Assembly (NCBI GenBank): GCA_027460465.1 | Contig: JAPZAV010000045.1 | Coordinates: 1-44,361, forward strand | Origin: Candidatus Methanoperedens sp. | Lineage (GTDB): Archaea > Halobacteriota > Methanosarcinia > Methanosarcinales > Methanoperedenaceae | DNA length: 44,361 bases | Reading direction: 5' to 3' | Shown: positions 15,766 through 24,993 of the stretch, one piece after another | Position numbering within the stretch: the first letter of the stretch is position 1 | Layout of the letters: the number at the start of each line of letters is the position of its first letter | Notes under the pieces: model-generated | Told to the model about the DNA's origin: nothing | What the model saw: only the letters and a program-made list of their open reading frames with translations | Databases searched by the model: none | Position numbers and translations under genes: made by a program

Positions 15766-16017
15766 TCACCTGTAATGAAAATACAGGGATATTGCTATGG
15801 TCAGGGTTATAAATGCCACGATATTGGCTGCGATAATGATTGAATCCCCGATATGCATTCCATACAGTGCCCACAGCACAACCCCGGCACTGAACTGGAA
15901 CAGCGTGATAAGGCTCACATCCTTTACTGATCTTGTCTTTCTCATCTTCAATATCTGAGGCACGAACCCGAAGGTCGTGAGAAGCGCTGCAGCGATCCCT
16001 ATGATAATCCATTCCAT
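15766..16017 (-). CDS. SemiSWEET-type (PQ-loop) transporter
   Basis: This 83-residue protein has three membrane segments and the PQ motif in GFVPQILKMRKTRSVKDVS, typical of SemiSWEET. Those proteins dimerise and move sugars passively across the membrane. The substrate is unknown here. The start codon lies only 18 nt after the 3' end of the CAT tRNA, with AGGTC as a weak Shine-Dalgarno sequence, so it may be transcribed from the tRNA promoter. Confidence 0.88.
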   Translation of the reverse strand: MEWIIIGIAAALLTTFGFVPQILKMRKTRSVKDVSLITLFQFSAGVVLWALYGMHIGDSIIIAANIVAFITLTIAISLYFHYR

Positions 16018-16035
16018 ATCTTGACCTGAAATGCA

Positions 16036-16110
16036 TGGGCCCGACCGGATTTGAACCGGTGACCGCCCGGTTATGAGCCGGGCGCTCTAACCTGACTAAG
16101 CTACGGGCCC
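16036..16110 (-). tRNA. tRNA with CAT anticodon (Met or Ile2)
   Basis: A full cloverleaf can be folded on the minus strand: acceptor GGGCCCG paired with CGGGCCC, a D-arm GCTTAGTCAGGTTAGAGC, an anticodon arm CCCGGCTCATAACCGGG with CAT in the loop, a T-arm with GGTTCAAATCC, and discriminator A. The GGGCCC acceptor resembles archaeal isoleucine tRNAs, so a lysidine/agmatidine-modified tRNA-Ile2 is possible as well as elongator tRNA-Met. CCA is not encoded. Confidence 0.93.
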
Positions 16111-16120
16111 ATTCGAAAAA

Positions 16121-16193
16121 CGCCGCCAACAGGGCTCGAACCTGTGACATCCTGGTTAACAGCCAGGCACTCTACCAGCTGAGTTATGGCGGC
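16121..16193 (-). tRNA. tRNA-Asn (GTT)
   Basis: The minus strand folds into a tRNA with acceptor GCCGCCA paired with TGGCGGC, D-arm ACTCAGCTGGTAGAGT, anticodon arm CCTGGCTGTTAACCAGG with GTT in the loop, T-arm with GGTTCGAGCC, and discriminator G. It lies 10 nt upstream of the CAT tRNA and is probably cotranscribed with it. CCA is not encoded. Confidence 0.95.
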
Positions 16194-16220
16194 ATGATTT
16201 CGATTCCTTAAAGGCATACT

Positions 16221-16230
16221 TTGATTTAAG
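16221..16230 (-). promoter_or_regulatory. Box A (TATA) for the tRNA pair
   Basis: On the minus strand CTTAAATCAA lies about 33 nt upstream of the mature tRNA-Asn 5' end, the expected box A position. Confidence 0.5.
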
Positions 16231-16322
16231 CCTTTTTGTCTTTGCGCACTAACGGTTTGACAGAAAGAATAAGAATTATATAATTGAGGCGACATCTAAT
16301 TATTGTATTCAAAGGTGAGAAC

Positions 16323-16817
16323 ATGGTCGACCCGAAAGTTCAGAAAATCATATCACAACATGCGGAAAGGCTGGGGAAAAAAATCAATGTAAGGGCAGTA
16401 GTGCTCATAGATCCCTCAAACATCAATCCATATGAAGGTCCGTTTGCGGTGTATGCACCAGGGATGCTGCATATCACAACCGATAAACTTGCAACACTGA
16501 TGTCAGAATTTGAATTTGATACAGAGAAATTCCTGAAAAACATAATACTGAAGGATGAAGATAAAATTCCGAGGACGATTTACATTTCAACAAATACGAG
16601 AAGAATATTTATCAGGTTTCTTAAAATCCCAAATAAGAATCTGGATCTGATTAAACCTGCTGACAGGAATATGGTTAAAAAGGAGTTCGTCTACTATCTT
16701 GGGATATCCATAATGAAGAATCCAGAGAGTGTGGGAATGGAAGAGCCCTTTGAAAAGCCCCAGGAAGTTTTCGATTCTATTGATCTTTTGATCAAAGACC
16801 TTGAAAAAGTCCTGTGA
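16323..16817 (+). CDS. Hypothetical protein
   Basis: I do not recognise this 164-residue protein. It is soluble and without cysteines, with an N-terminal helix VQKIISQHAERLGKK, a beta-rich middle containing PFAVYAPGMLHI and IPRTIYISTNTRRIFIRFLKI, and a C-terminal helical region FDSIDLLIKDLEKVL. The ATG at 16323 is chosen because GGTGAG lies just upstream. It lies alone between the tRNA pair (divergent) and ilvD (same strand, 64 nt gap with its own TATA box), so no operon partner suggests a role. Confidence 0.75.
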   Translation: MVDPKVQKIISQHAERLGKKINVRAVVLIDPSNINPYEGPFAVYAPGMLHITTDKLATLMSEFEFDTEKFLKNIILKDEDKIPRTIYISTNTRRIFIRFLKIPNKNLDLIKPADRNMVKKEFVYYLGISIMKNPESVGMEEPFEKPQEVFDSIDLLIKDLEKVL

Positions 16818-16827
16818 TACAAAACAA

Positions 16828-16885
16828 TTTTAAATCATATCGCATATTCAGCAGGGCAAGAAGAATGGAAATCCTGAGAACATGA
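16828..16885 (+). promoter_or_regulatory. ilvD promoter with six-residue upstream mini-ORF
   Basis: TTTTAAATC at 16828-16836 is a TATA box about 46 nt above ilvD. A mini-ORF at 16865-16885 encodes M-E-I-L-R-T, and its TGA overlaps the ilvD ATG as ATGA. AGGG lies upstream of the mini-ORF, while ilvD has only a weak signal. Coupling is inferred. Confidence 0.35.
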
Positions 16886-18546
16886 GAAGCGATAACATAA
16901 AGAAAGGGCTTGAGCGTGCTCCGCACAGGTCTCTATTAAAGGCAGTGGGGTTGATCGATGAAGAGATGGATCTCCCCTTTATCGGAGTGGTGAATTCATG
17001 GAATGAAATAGTCCCGGGTCATATCCACCTCAATAAGCTTGCGGAAGCAGTGAAGGCAGGGATACGAACAGCAGGAGGCGTACCTTTTGAGTTCAATACA
17101 ATCGGGATATGCGATGGCATAGCAATGGGGCATACCGGGATGAAGAACTCGCTCCCGAGCAGGGAATTGATAGCAGACAGCATTGAACTGATGGTCGAAG
17201 CTCACCAGTTCGACGGGATGGTGATGATCCCGACGTGCGATAAGATCGTTCCCGGTCATCTGATGGCTGCAGGAAGGCTCGACATACCCGCGATCGTGGT
17301 AACAGGAGGACCGATGCTGCCCGGCATTGTGGGGGACGAGCCCTGTGACTTGATCTCTTTATTCGAGGCTGTCGGAGCGAGCCAGAGCAAAAAGATCACA
17401 GAGCAGGATCTGAAGAACCTTGAGGATCTCTCATGCTGCGGAGCAGGTTCGTGCGCCGGATTGTTCACCGCCAATACAATGGCATGTGTGACAGAGGCAC
17501 TCGGCATGAGCCTTCCAGGATGCGGGACAGCTCATGCAGTGGATGCAAAAAAGACCAGGATTGCCAAGCATTCAGGCATGAAGATCATGGAACTTGTAGA
17601 AAAGGGAATGACCCCGAGCGAGATAGTTACACAGGAATCGCTTGATAATGCGATTCGCGTTGATATGGCGATCGGAGGCAGCTCGAACACAGCGCTTCAT
17701 CTCCCTGCCATAGCTTCCGAAATCGGGCTCAGGATCTCTCTTTCAAGATTCGATGAGATCAGCAGGGAGACGCCTCATCTCATAAACTTGAGGCCCGGAG
17801 GCAGCAGGTATCTGATCGATTTTGAACGTGCAGGAGGTGTTCCAGCAATACAGCAGAGATTGCGGGAGAAACTCGATCTGGACGTGAAGACCGTGACCGG
17901 AAAGAGCCTGAGGGAAAACCTTGAGGAATATACGATCATCAACCCTCACGCCAACAGGGAGATAATCGCCACATTAGAATCACCAGTGCATGCAGAAGGA
18001 GGAATAGCAGTGCTGACAGGAAGCCTGGCACCTCTCGGATCAGTGATAAAACAGACCGCGGTGAGCCAGAAGATGATGAGATTCTCTGGACCTGCCCGCG
18101 TATTTGACAGCGAGGAGATCGCGATGAAGGCGATCATGGCAAATAAGATAAAATCCGGCGATTGCATAATAATACGATACGAAGGTCCAAAAGGCGGACC
18201 AGGAATGCGCGAGATGCTCTCTCCCACCGCTGCCATAGCAGGGATGGGGCTGATCGATTCAGTGGCGCTCATCACTGACGGCAGGTTCTCAGGGGGCACG
18301 CGCGGACCGTGCATCGGTCATGTATCTCCAGAAGCAGCAGAGGGAGGACCGATAGCCCTTGTCAAAGAAGGAGATCTGATCGAGATAGATATTCCAGGGC
18401 GGCTGCTGAACCTGAAGGTTTCTGATAAAGAGCTGGATAAACGCAGGAAAACATGGAGCCCCAAGGTGCAGGAAGTCACAAAAGGTTATCTTGTTCGATA
18501 CCGGAAGCAGGTGAGTTCTGCTGATAAGGGTGCAATTTTCTCGTAA
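16882..18546 (+). CDS. ilvD: Dihydroxy-acid dehydratase
   Basis: This 554-residue enzyme of the IlvD/Edd family converts dihydroxy-isovalerate and dihydroxy-methylvalerate to the 2-keto acids of valine, leucine and isoleucine synthesis. Cluster cysteines lie in [10 protein letters not shown] and [19 protein letters not shown]. The C-terminal substrate/Mg block is [20 protein letters not shown]. The length is normal for archaeal IlvD. No other branched-chain genes adjoin it, so it is a stand-alone gene here. The upstream mini-ORF overlaps its start. Confidence 0.97.
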   Translation: MRSDNIKKGLERAPHRSLLKAVGLIDEEMDLPFIGVVNSWNEIVPGHIHLNKLAEAVKAGIRTAGGVPFEFNTIGICDGIAMGHTGMKNSLPSRELIADSIELMVEAHQFDGMVMIPTCDKIVPGHLMAAGRLDIPAIVVTGGPMLPGIVGDEPCDLISLFEAVGASQSKKITEQDLKNLEDLSCCGAGSCAGLFTANTMACVTEALGMSLPGCGTAHAVDAKKTRIAKHSGMKIMELVEKGMTPSEIVTQESLDNAIRVDMAIGGSSNTALHLPAIASEIGLRISLSRFDEISRETPHLINLRPGGSRYLIDFERAGGVPAIQQRLREKLDLDVKTVTGKSLRENLEEYTIINPHANREIIATLESPVHAEGGIAVLTGSLAPLGSVIKQTAVSQKMMRFSGPARVFDSEEIAMKAIMANKIKSGDCIIIRYEGPKGGPGMREMLSPTAAIAGMGLIDSVALITDGRFSGGTRGPCIGHVSPEAAEGGPIALVKEGDLIEIDIPGRLLNLKVSDKELDKRRKTWSPKVQEVTKGYLVRYRKQVSSADKGAIFS

Positions 18547-18617
18547 TCCTGAACAGGATCAAGATTCTTTCGCAATAACGATGCTCTTATCTATGATCCA
18601 CATATATCTACGATCAG

Positions 18618-19712
18618 ATGGAAGAGCTCTCAGCGATAATTGAAAAAATACGCGCATCAGAAGATCTGGATTTCGAAGACGGGATGCACCTTCTGGAATC
18701 CAGGAACCTTTCCCTCATAGGAGCGCTTGCAGACCATGTCCGCAAAAAGACAGTTGGAGATAGGGTGATGTTTGTGACCAACTGCCACATAAATTATTCC
18801 AATATCTGCACCTCGAAATGCAGCTTCTGCGCCTATTTCAGGGAAGAGGGACAAAACGGCGCTTTCACCCTTACAATAGACGAGATCCTTGGTAAAGCGG
18901 AAAAAGCCTCGAAAATGGGCGCGACAGAGCTGCACATCGTGGGCTCGCTCAATCCGAAGCTCACTTTTGAATATTACGAAGAGATGCTCAGAAGACTTCA
19001 TGAAGAGTATCCTGAGATGTCCTTGAAAGCATTTACAGCGGTTGAAATAGCACATCTTGCAGAATCAACAGGAATGAGCGTGCAAGACGTTCTTCTCAAT
19101 TTTAAAAAAGCAGGGCTTGCAAGTCTTCCAGGAGGTGGAGGGGAGATTCTTAACCAGGAAACAAGGGCAAGAGTCTGTCCACACAAGATAAGCGGCATGA
19201 GATGGCTTGAGGTCATGGAGACAGCGCATGAGCTTGGCATAAAAAGCAACGCTACCATGCTCTACGGTCACATAGAGACGATATCTGATATCGTGGATCA
19301 TATTCTGAGGATCAGAGAGCTGCAGAAAAGGACAGGAGGGTTCCAGGCATTTATCCCCCTGAGGTTCCATCCTGATAATACCGAGCTTCAAAAGAGCGGT
19401 CTTGTCAGGTTCGGTGCAACAGGGTTTGATGACCTGAAGATCATCGCTGTCTCACGTCTTTTACTGAATGGTTATATCAGTAATATCAAGACCTACTGGG
19501 TCATGATGAGCGAGAAGCTCGCACAGGTCGCGCTCCACTACGGAGCAAACGATATAGACGGGACTGTGATGGAAGAGCGGATCACGCATGCAGCAGGCGG
19601 ATCAACACCCGAGTACATGCCGAAAGAAAGGCTGATCCATCTGATCAAAAATGCAGGCAGGATACCTGCGGAAAGGAAGACGAACTATGAAGTGATGCGG
19701 GTATATAATTGA
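18618..19712 (+). CDS. mqnE: Aminofutalosine synthase
   Basis: This 364-residue radical SAM protein of the CofH/MqnC/MqnE group has the cluster motif CTSKCSFC after VMFVTNCHINYSNI. The features that point to MqnE rather than CofH are HIVGSLNPKLTFEYYEEML, GLASLPGGGGEILN, NATMLYGHIET and GGFQAFIPLRFHPDNTEL. MqnE joins 3-(1-carboxyvinyloxy)benzoate to SAM-derived adenosyl to give aminofutalosine in menaquinone synthesis. No other mqn genes are in the window. The call fits the Rieske/cytochrome b operon further on, which needs a quinol. CofH or MqnC is the alternative. Confidence 0.82.
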   Translation: MEELSAIIEKIRASEDLDFEDGMHLLESRNLSLIGALADHVRKKTVGDRVMFVTNCHINYSNICTSKCSFCAYFREEGQNGAFTLTIDEILGKAEKASKMGATELHIVGSLNPKLTFEYYEEMLRRLHEEYPEMSLKAFTAVEIAHLAESTGMSVQDVLLNFKKAGLASLPGGGGEILNQETRARVCPHKISGMRWLEVMETAHELGIKSNATMLYGHIETISDIVDHILRIRELQKRTGGFQAFIPLRFHPDNTELQKSGLVRFGATGFDDLKIIAVSRLLLNGYISNIKTYWVMMSEKLAQVALHYGANDIDGTVMEERITHAAGGSTPEYMPKERLIHLIKNAGRIPAERKTNYEVMRVYN

Positions 19713-19739
19713 AACGCATCTTATGCCCTGTGATTCAGT

Positions 19740-20594
19740 CTATATCGTACCGTGTATATTCTTGGGTCGAAATACACCTTCTATAACTTCTGGACTGTAG
19801 GCAGAAGGGATTTTTCCAGTATTCGCATAATTATATAAAGCCGCAACGAAAATTCCGTTCAGGCTTGCACTGACTATTCCCAGAATTACCCAGTAAACCA
19901 CAGTAATTGCGAACGCCAGAATGATTATGGCGAAAGATCCAGTCAGGAATGATATAACGATCGGTATTATGCCAAGTATACCCAGGATCGCAAAGATAAA
20001 ACCCATAGAGAATTGAGCGATCACATTCTCTCCCCATGTTTTCTTGAATAAGTGCCCGGATTTCTTGATAGATTCAAAAACCCCGATATTTTCGAAGATC
20101 ATCACAGGAATTACAAAGAACGTCAACAGGCTCCATGCCATTCCAATAAGAGCAGCCGCAATCTTGCCCAGCATCCCGGATCTTTCTGAGATCAGATTCA
20201 AAACGAGTCCGATCGTGGCAGATACCAGTGCCCATACAAAGATTTTCCCGACATGCTTCTTTGCATTATTGAAGCCGTCTCTGAATGTTGGATCCCCTCC
20301 ATTCAATCTTATATTTGCGCACGTTATCAGACCTGTGTTGAAGAATATAACTATGAAATAACTCAAAACATAGAAAACAAATAACAGTATATAATAATAA
20401 TTGCCTGTCATCTCCATGCTTATGCCAGAAGATGTATCTTTGAAGTTGAGTAAGAAAACCGGAACCAGAAATGAGATGAGCAGCAGGACGGTCACAATCG
20501 CTGAGATCACTGGAAAAAGCATGATCTCTTTGTCTTTTTTCAGAACTTCAAAACTTTCTTTTACTAATTGAAAACTCCTTGTGAATTTTCCCAT
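19740..20594 (-). CDS. DUF6159 family membrane protein
   Basis: This protein of about 284 residues has six membrane segments and the DUF6159 opening GKFTRSFQLVKESFEVLKKDKEIMLFPVIS. Its function is unknown. Two ATG codons stand side by side (20597 and 20594); GAGG is better spaced for the second. The architecture is loosely like two other large membrane proteins in the window (7711-9111 and 24001-24918). It lies between convergent mqnE and pdxS on the same strand as the latter. Confidence 0.8.
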   Translation of the reverse strand: MGKFTRSFQLVKESFEVLKKDKEIMLFPVISAIVTVLLLISFLVPVFLLNFKDTSSGISMEMTGNYYYILLFVFYVLSYFIVIFFNTGLITCANIRLNGGDPTFRDGFNNAKKHVGKIFVWALVSATIGLVLNLISERSGMLGKIAAALIGMAWSLLTFFVIPVMIFENIGVFESIKKSGHLFKKTWGENVIAQFSMGFIFAILGILGIIPIVISFLTGSFAIIILAFAITVVYWVILGIVSASLNGIFVAALYNYANTGKIPSAYSPEVIEGVFRPKNIHGTI

Positions 20595-20672
20595 CATAAT
20601 ACCTCACGCTACGATAGCTTCACTTCATATAAAAAGCGTTGTTATGATCAGGCTCATTAACAGAAGAAGGGT

Positions 20673-21569
20673 CTACCATCCTCTTGCCTGCAGCACTTCC
20701 TTCTCTGTCAGACTTCTGATATCGATCCCTTTCATAGCACTGCCAAGTCCTTTTGAAATCTCTGCAAGTGCAGCCGGGTTATCAAAATTGTTCACTGCTT
20801 CAACGATGGCACATGCCATTTTTTCAGGGTTCTCTGCCTTGAATATCCCTGAGCCAACAAAAACGCCATCTGCCCCCAGGCGCATCATCAGCGCCGCATC
20901 AGCAGGCGTGGCAATGCCGCCAGCGGCGAAGTTCACCACAGGAAGTCTCTGGAGCTCTGAGGCTTCTATCACGATCTCGACAGGAGCCTCTATCTTCCGT
21001 GCCACATTCGCAAGCTCTTCCGAGGTTTTGCCTTTCAGTTCCCTTATCAAACCCATGATAGCCCTCATGTGCCGCACAGCCTCTTTAACATCCCCTGTTC
21101 CTGCTTCCCCCTTTGTCCTTATCATGGCTGCACCTTCATGGATCCTGCGAAGCGCCTCTCCCAGATCCCGTGCACCGCATACGAAAGGTATCGTGAACTT
21201 CGACTTATCAATATGGAACATCTCGTCAGCAGGCGTGAGCACTTCTGACTCATCCACCATATCCACGCCAATCGCTTCGAGGATCTCTGCCTCCACAAAA
21301 TGCCCTATTCTGGCTTTTGCCATCACAGGTATCGTGACAGCCTCGATGATCGCTGCAATGACCTGCGGGTCTGCCATTCTCGCAACCCCGCCTGCCTTCC
21401 TTATATCTGCAGGAACCTGATGGAGCGCCATAACGGCTACTGCACCTGCTCTCTCTGCTATTTGAGCCTCCTCTGGCGTTGTGACGTCCATTATCACCCC
21501 GCCTTTTTGCATGCTTGCAAAGCCGCGTTTTAGAAGCTCTGTGCCGTGTCTGAGTTTCTCAAGCTGCAT
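20673..21569 (-). CDS. pdxS: Pyridoxal 5'-phosphate synthase, lyase subunit
   Basis: This 298-residue (beta/alpha)8-barrel enzyme makes PLP from ribose 5-phosphate, glyceraldehyde 3-phosphate and ammonia with the PdxT glutaminase. Seen are [20 protein letters not shown], the [17 protein letters not shown] loop, and the active-site lysine in [18 protein letters not shown]. The phosphate-binding region is [22 protein letters not shown]. The length is normal. pdxT is not in the window. Confidence 0.97.
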   Translation of the reverse strand: MQLEKLRHGTELLKRGFASMQKGGVIMDVTTPEEAQIAERAGAVAVMALHQVPADIRKAGGVARMADPQVIAAIIEAVTIPVMAKARIGHFVEAEILEAIGVDMVDESEVLTPADEMFHIDKSKFTIPFVCGARDLGEALRRIHEGAAMIRTKGEAGTGDVKEAVRHMRAIMGLIRELKGKTSEELANVARKIEAPVEIVIEASELQRLPVVNFAAGGIATPADAALMMRLGADGVFVGSGIFKAENPEKMACAIVEAVNNFDNPAALAEISKGLGSAMKGIDIRSLTEKEVLQARGW

Positions 21570-21632
21570 GGAATGCCTTCTTCCTTATTATATGAGATAT
21601 TATACTTTGTGTACCCATAATCTTTTCCCAGA

Positions 21633-22274
21633 TTAATTCTGTCTCTTTATTCCCACGCGCCCCCTGTGTTCAGCTAAACTGAACCCCGCGCTTTTCAGGA
21701 ACCCTGCTGCATGACCTTTTCCATGAAGCAGTACCTCGGTAAGGTCAGCCACCTCATCTATGTCAGTGCTCAGGTTAAAAGAATCAAAGATCTCGATCTC
21801 AAGACCTATTCTGGATGCGATCTCGAAATGCTTTATAAAGCTTGCACCATAATAATCCACATGGAAATTCCCTGGATCGCGGATGAACAATGCGTTGGTT
21901 CCGCCCATCCTGCCTGGCGCGATAACAATATCAGCCTGAGATGAAGTTATGTCCCTGATATTCCTGACCGTGGCGAGCGGAATGTCTGCCATCAGAATCA
22001 GGACAGGCTCGTGTATTGAATGAGAACTCATTTTCTCAAGATATTCGTTCAGAGCCTCGTTCAGACCTTTCTCGGTCAATACAACATTGACGCCGTCGTA
22101 TTCAATTATTGAAGTGGACAATATATCTACAACTTCAAAACAGCCCGAGCTTATCAAAGTCTCTGCCACATCGCCCAGCATTGCCATCGCGAAATCCTCG
22201 CGTTCTTCTGGAGAGAGAAGAGACTCTAATCTGGATTTGGCATTATTTTTCTTGAATGGTATGACAGCTCTCAT
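21633..22274 (-). CDS. cofC: 2-phospho-L-lactate guanylyltransferase
   Basis: This 213-residue nucleotidyltransferase matches CofC: N-terminal AVIPFKKNNAKSRLESLLSPEER, the LILMADIPLATVRNI metal site, and the IAPGRMGGTNALFIRDPG block. It activates phospholactate (or phosphoenolpyruvate in some lineages) with GTP for coenzyme F420 synthesis. It is divergent from the Lrp regulator. It supports a methanogen-type, F420-using archaeon. Confidence 0.95.
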   Translation of the reverse strand: MRAVIPFKKNNAKSRLESLLSPEEREDFAMAMLGDVAETLISSGCFEVVDILSTSIIEYDGVNVVLTEKGLNEALNEYLEKMSSHSIHEPVLILMADIPLATVRNIRDITSSQADIVIAPGRMGGTNALFIRDPGNFHVDYYGASFIKHFEIASRIGLEIEIFDSFNLSTDIDEVADLTEVLLHGKGHAAGFLKSAGFSLAEHRGRVGIKRQN

Positions 22275-22309
22275 GTTCCCTAAAAGACAGAATATGCCAA
22301 TAAAAAGCT

Positions 22310-22327
22310 TTGGAAATTTTTAAACAC
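22310..22327 (+). promoter_or_regulatory. TATA box for the lrp-like gene
   Basis: AAATTTTTAAACACAAAA at about 22313-22330 is TATA-like and stands about 50 nt above the regulator ATG; GAGG lies 8-11 nt above that ATG. Confidence 0.4.
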
Positions 22328-22372
22328 AAAACCTATTAACCCTTAAAACATAGAAAGCGCCGAGGCAAGACC

Positions 22373-22852
22373 ATGAAAGAAATACTCGAGATAATTGAGA
22401 ACAATCCGAGAATAGACCCCAGGGAGATCGCTACCATGACAGGAATCACGGAAGCAGCAGCAGCCTCAAAAATAAAAGAGATGGAGAAAAAAGGGATCAT
22501 TAGGAAATACAAGACCGTGATTGACTGGGAAAAGGCAGGCGAAGAGTTCGTGTATGCCATAATCGAAATAAAGGTCGTGCTGCGTTCAAGGACAGGGTAT
22601 GATGCCATCGCCGAGCGGATCGCAAAGTTTCCCGAGGTCAGGTCGGTCCGCCTCATCTCAGGTGATCATGATCTCTCTCTCACAGTCAGAGGAAAGTCCA
22701 TGAAAGACGTGGCTTTTTTCGTAGCAGAGAAAATAGCCACACTTGAGCAGGTACAGGGCACAGTGACACATTTTGTTCTTCGCACATACAAGGAGGATGG
22801 TGATGTCCTATTCGAGAAAGAACGTTCGGAACGTCTTGCTGTATCACCGTGA
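22373..22852 (+). CDS. Lrp/AsnC family transcriptional regulator
   Basis: This 159-residue protein has an N-terminal helix-turn-helix (IDPREIATMTGITEAAAASKIKEMEKKGIIRKY, residues about 14-46) and a C-terminal RAM ligand-binding domain (about 60-140). The aminotransferase gene begins 4 nt after its stop, so it probably controls that gene in response to an amino acid. This pairing of an AsnC-type regulator with a class I aminotransferase is common in archaea. Confidence 0.93.
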   Translation: MKEILEIIENNPRIDPREIATMTGITEAAAASKIKEMEKKGIIRKYKTVIDWEKAGEEFVYAIIEIKVVLRSRTGYDAIAERIAKFPEVRSVRLISGDHDLSLTVRGKSMKDVAFFVAEKIATLEQVQGTVTHFVLRTYKEDGDVLFEKERSERLAVSP

Positions 22853-22856
22853 TGGC

Positions 22857-24017
22857 ATGTCAGATAAGTTCGTATCCACCAGGGTAAAAGAAATCCCGCC
22901 ATCTGGCATAAGGAAATTCTTCGATCTTGTGCTTGAAATGGATGGGGTGATATCGCTCGGGGTGGGGGAACCGGATTTCGTTACACCGTGGCATATCAGA
23001 GAAGCATGCATCTACTCGCTTGAGAAAGGGATGACCTCATATACCTCTAATCTCGGTCTTCTTGAACTGAGGGAACTTATCTCGAAATGCTATAGAAACG
23101 ACTATGATATTGATTATGATCCGGGGAGCGAGATCCTGGTGACAACAGGTGTGAGCGAGGCAGCAGACCTTGCCTTCAGGGCAATAATAAATCCAGGAGA
23201 TGAGATCATAGTTCCTGAGCCCTGTTATGTCTCATACAAGCCAAGCGTCTTCCTGGCTGGTGGAGTGCCTGTTCCCGTACCTACGTACTGTGAGAACGAG
23301 TTCAGGGCAGGTGCAGATCAGATAAAAGAAAGCATCACTGAGAGAACAAAAGCTCTGGTTCTGAGTTATCCCAACAATCCAACTGGTGCTGTGATGAGAA
23401 AAAGCGATCTTGAAGAGATAGCGGATGTTGTGGTTGAAAATGACCTGGCGGTGATCTCTGACGAGGTTTATGGCAAATTGACTTATGATGGCAGCCATAC
23501 CTGTTTTTCCTCGCTCTCAGGAATGAAGGAAAGGAGCATAATCCTGAACGGGTTCTCAAAATCACATGCAATGACAGGACTGCGCCTGGGCTATGCAGCA
23601 GGGAGCGAACCTCTCATAGCAGCGATGACAAAGGTGCATCAATACTCCATGCTCTGCGCACCTGTCACTGCCCAGATGGGAGGGATAGAGGCGCTGAAGA
23701 ACGGCGACGGTGAGATGAAAAAGATGGTCAGGGAATACGACAGAAGGCGGAGGCTCATTGTGAGGGGACTCAATAAGCTCGGGCTTGAGTGCTTTGAGCC
23801 AAAAGGGGCATTCTATGCTTTCCCTTCCATAAAAAGCACAGGCATGACCTCGGAGCAATTCGCCAGCCGGCTCTTGAAAGAGCAGAAAGTGGCTGTGGTG
23901 CCAGGCGATGTATTCGGGGGATGCGGCGAAGGATATCTCAGGTGCTCATATGCCACATCGCGCGAGGAACTGATCGAGGCGCTCGGACGCATGGAAGCAT
24001 TCATTGATTCGCTTTAG
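22857..24017 (+). CDS. Class I/II pyridoxal-phosphate aminotransferase
   Basis: This 386-residue fold-type I aminotransferase has SLGVGEPDFVTPWHI, the PNNPTGAV substrate region, the aspartate of VISDEVYGKLTYD, and the PLP lysine in NGFSKSHAMTGLRLGYAAG. It resembles the archaeal aspartate/aromatic aminotransferase group; the exact substrate cannot be decided. I use the ATG at 22857, just after the regulator stop, because longer starts would overlap the regulator by 80 nt. Its 3' end overlaps the convergent membrane-protein gene by 17 bp. Confidence 0.93.
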   Translation: MSDKFVSTRVKEIPPSGIRKFFDLVLEMDGVISLGVGEPDFVTPWHIREACIYSLEKGMTSYTSNLGLLELRELISKCYRNDYDIDYDPGSEILVTTGVSEAADLAFRAIINPGDEIIVPEPCYVSYKPSVFLAGGVPVPVPTYCENEFRAGADQIKESITERTKALVLSYPNNPTGAVMRKSDLEEIADVVVENDLAVISDEVYGKLTYDGSHTCFSSLSGMKERSIILNGFSKSHAMTGLRLGYAAGSEPLIAAMTKVHQYSMLCAPVTAQMGGIEALKNGDGEMKKMVREYDRRRRLIVRGLNKLGLECFEPKGAFYAFPSIKSTGMTSEQFASRLLKEQKVAVVPGDVFGGCGEGYLRCSYATSREELIEALGRMEAFIDSL

Positions 24018-24918
24018 CGGCCTCAAGGTCACTGGGATGGGCAAGAAGCTCGTTGAAATATAACGTCTTATCGGTCCTTGTCATGTAGAAGCGCACCCAC
24101 CAAACTGTTGTCAGAGCGGGGAAAATAACAAAATTGATGCCTATGCTTATGAAAAACCATAGGAAGTTTATGATCGGAATAAACCCCATGATCTGATCAA
24201 CGACCATAAGAGCTACACTGATAGCGATCATGATCACCCAGAGCAGGATTACAGGGATCTTGTTCTTACGAAAGAATCTGAAACCCGCGGTTATGCCTTC
24301 AATTGGACCCAGGTTCTCTATCACCAGAACATACGTGAATACAGCCAGAACGATGCTTAAAATAATTAAATATATTATCCATAATAAAAATCCGCCAGCC
24401 ATAAGTAAAATCGCACCCTGGTTCTCCTGGGATGCAAGCTGCGCGATATTTAATTTCATCGCCCCTGGAACGATGAATATTATACCTGCAAGGAATATTA
24501 AAGCAACAAGGACTTCAGCAAGAAATAGATTTATAAAGTTCTTTTTTCCGGCTTCCATCATGGTTGATAGCTCTGTTTTTCCTGTCTCATTTGCCTGTTT
24601 TGCCATCCCGATGGCGCCTGCTGTGAAGAAGGCATAGAACAGCATACTGATCAAAAAAATAATCAGCATCAGGAAGGCGATTTCTAAGATATGGCGCATT
24701 ATGAACGGGATAATGGCAGTGATCAAGAACTCAGGATTCGAAATATCTCCAAGCGATGCCAGGGATGAACCCAGGATCAGGACAAATCCCACCAAAAAAA
24801 TCACAAGCGCCACAGAGCCGATGATAACCAGACTTAGAATAAAAGGGATGCTAAGGTTGAGATTTTTTGTGTATGTTTCAAAACCGTTTGTTATGATTTT
24901 CTCGATATCTTCCACCAT
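24001..24918 (-). CDS. DUF7847-like polytopic membrane protein
   Basis: This 305-residue protein has six membrane segments separated by amphipathic loops such as NETGKTELSTMMEAGKKNFI and ENLGPIEGITAGFRFFRKNK. It resembles archaeal DUF7847/glycerophosphodiesterase-membrane-type domains, also seen in the N-terminal half of the SpoIIM-like protein at 7711-9111. Function unknown. It is convergent with the aminotransferase and overlaps it by 17 bp. Confidence 0.75.
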   Translation of the reverse strand: MVEDIEKIITNGFETYTKNLNLSIPFILSLVIIGSVALVIFLVGFVLILGSSLASLGDISNPEFLITAIIPFIMRHILEIAFLMLIIFLISMLFYAFFTAGAIGMAKQANETGKTELSTMMEAGKKNFINLFLAEVLVALIFLAGIIFIVPGAMKLNIAQLASQENQGAILLMAGGFLLWIIYLIILSIVLAVFTYVLVIENLGPIEGITAGFRFFRKNKIPVILLWVIMIAISVALMVVDQIMGFIPIINFLWFFISIGINFVIFPALTTVWWVRFYMTRTDKTLYFNELLAHPSDLEAAKANQ

Positions 24919-24993
24919 TGATGCTACCTTCTTTGAAATCTTAACGACCTGATTATTTATTAATGTAATCTATCAAAATTATTTAACATACGT

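Noticed and set aside
15752-16295. ORFs across the two tRNA genes
   Set aside because: They run through tRNA sequence and have no family pattern.
22773-22856. Longer aminotransferase start within the regulator gene
   Set aside because: It would overlap the Lrp-like gene by 80 nt and add residues outside the family pattern.
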